From NCBI GenBank assembly GCA_002329565.1, contig DCTM01000025.1, positions 3,452 through 16,163 on the forward strand: 12,712 nt of DNA, read 5' to 3'. Shown in pieces: positions 12,704-12,712 of this stretch. Both the position numbers and the translations under genes were made by a program. Below the pieces are notes generated by a model. It was not told where the DNA came from. It did no database searches and saw only the letters and a list, made by a program, of their open reading frames with translations. Origin of the DNA: Firmicutes bacterium UBA1440. GTDB taxonomy: Bacteria; Bacillota; Clostridia; Peptostreptococcales; Anaerovoracaceae. Each line of letters starts with the position of its first letter. Position 1 is the first letter of the stretch.

Positions 12704-12712
12704 AATAAGCAA

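Noticed and set aside
12500..12712. N-terminal extension of the DUF421 protein (frame open to the window edge)
   Set aside because: The extension is unlike the family, has no ribosome site, and overlaps promoter sequences. GGAGG plus TTG at 12499 gives the family-typical N-terminus.
1..12712. CRISPR array, tRNA/rRNA genes, insertion sequences or phage genes
   Set aside because: I saw no direct-repeat array, no cloverleaf or rRNA sequence, no transposase and no paired terminal repeats within the window.

Overview
The window looks like a chromosomal segment of a spore-forming, anaerobic, Gram-positive bacterium of the Clostridia (Bacillota). The evidence is a close SpoVT homologue, a SpoVB/YabM-type flippase, the conserved order flippase-mazG-HU-RqcP(S4) near mfd, a 2-hydroxyacyl-CoA dehydratase activase-type pair (typical of anaerobic amino-acid fermenters), strong AGGAGG ribosome sites and several GTG/TTG starts. 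This placement is inferred from gene content; no 16S gene is present.

Left part (1-3200). The 3' end of mfd is followed by a self-contained cysteine module: a promoter, a 25-codon leader ORF with six Cys codons (a CysCysCys run and a second cluster), a strong intrinsic terminator, then cysK and cysE overlapping by ATGA. The leader RNA can form two mutually exclusive folds. Either the 12-bp terminator forms, or a 16-bp antiterminator lying just downstream of the Cys-Cys-Cys codons forms. This is the architecture of a ribosome-mediated, trp-type attenuator, here apparently sensing cysteine (Cys-tRNA) supply. It is the main discovery of the window.

Middle (3150-8617). A bidirectional terminator separates cysE from two leftward genes, an isochorismatase-like cysteine hydrolase and spoVT. 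spoVT has a candidate forespore (sigma-G-like) promoter. Divergent from it runs a rightward operon: an MTA/SAH deaminase-type amidohydrolase, a SpoVB/YabM-type lipid-linked sugar flippase, mazG, and HU, ending in a hairpin terminator.

Right part (8618-12712). The RqcP-like S4 protein gene is followed by a hairpin-U-tract whose 3' arm is also the ribosome binding site of the next gene. That next gene is a compact DUF2229 protein, overlapping by ATGA with a BadF/BadG-type activase whose nucleotide-binding motifs look degenerate; no dehydratase subunit lies in the window. On the opposite strand are a DedA membrane protein and a DUF421-DUF4363 pair with TTG starts and a TTGA overlap, again behind a sigma-G-like promoter. 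At the extreme right, a strong promoter and a second TTGACA box 99 bp later point out of the window, resembling tandem stable-RNA (rRNA/tRNA) promoters.

Compared with the well-known Bacillus order mfd-spoVT-yabM-mazG-rqcP-yabP-yabQ-divIC, the core is kept. However, spoVT is inverted, cysKE and two enzymes are inserted, and yabP/yabQ/divIC are absent after the S4 gene.
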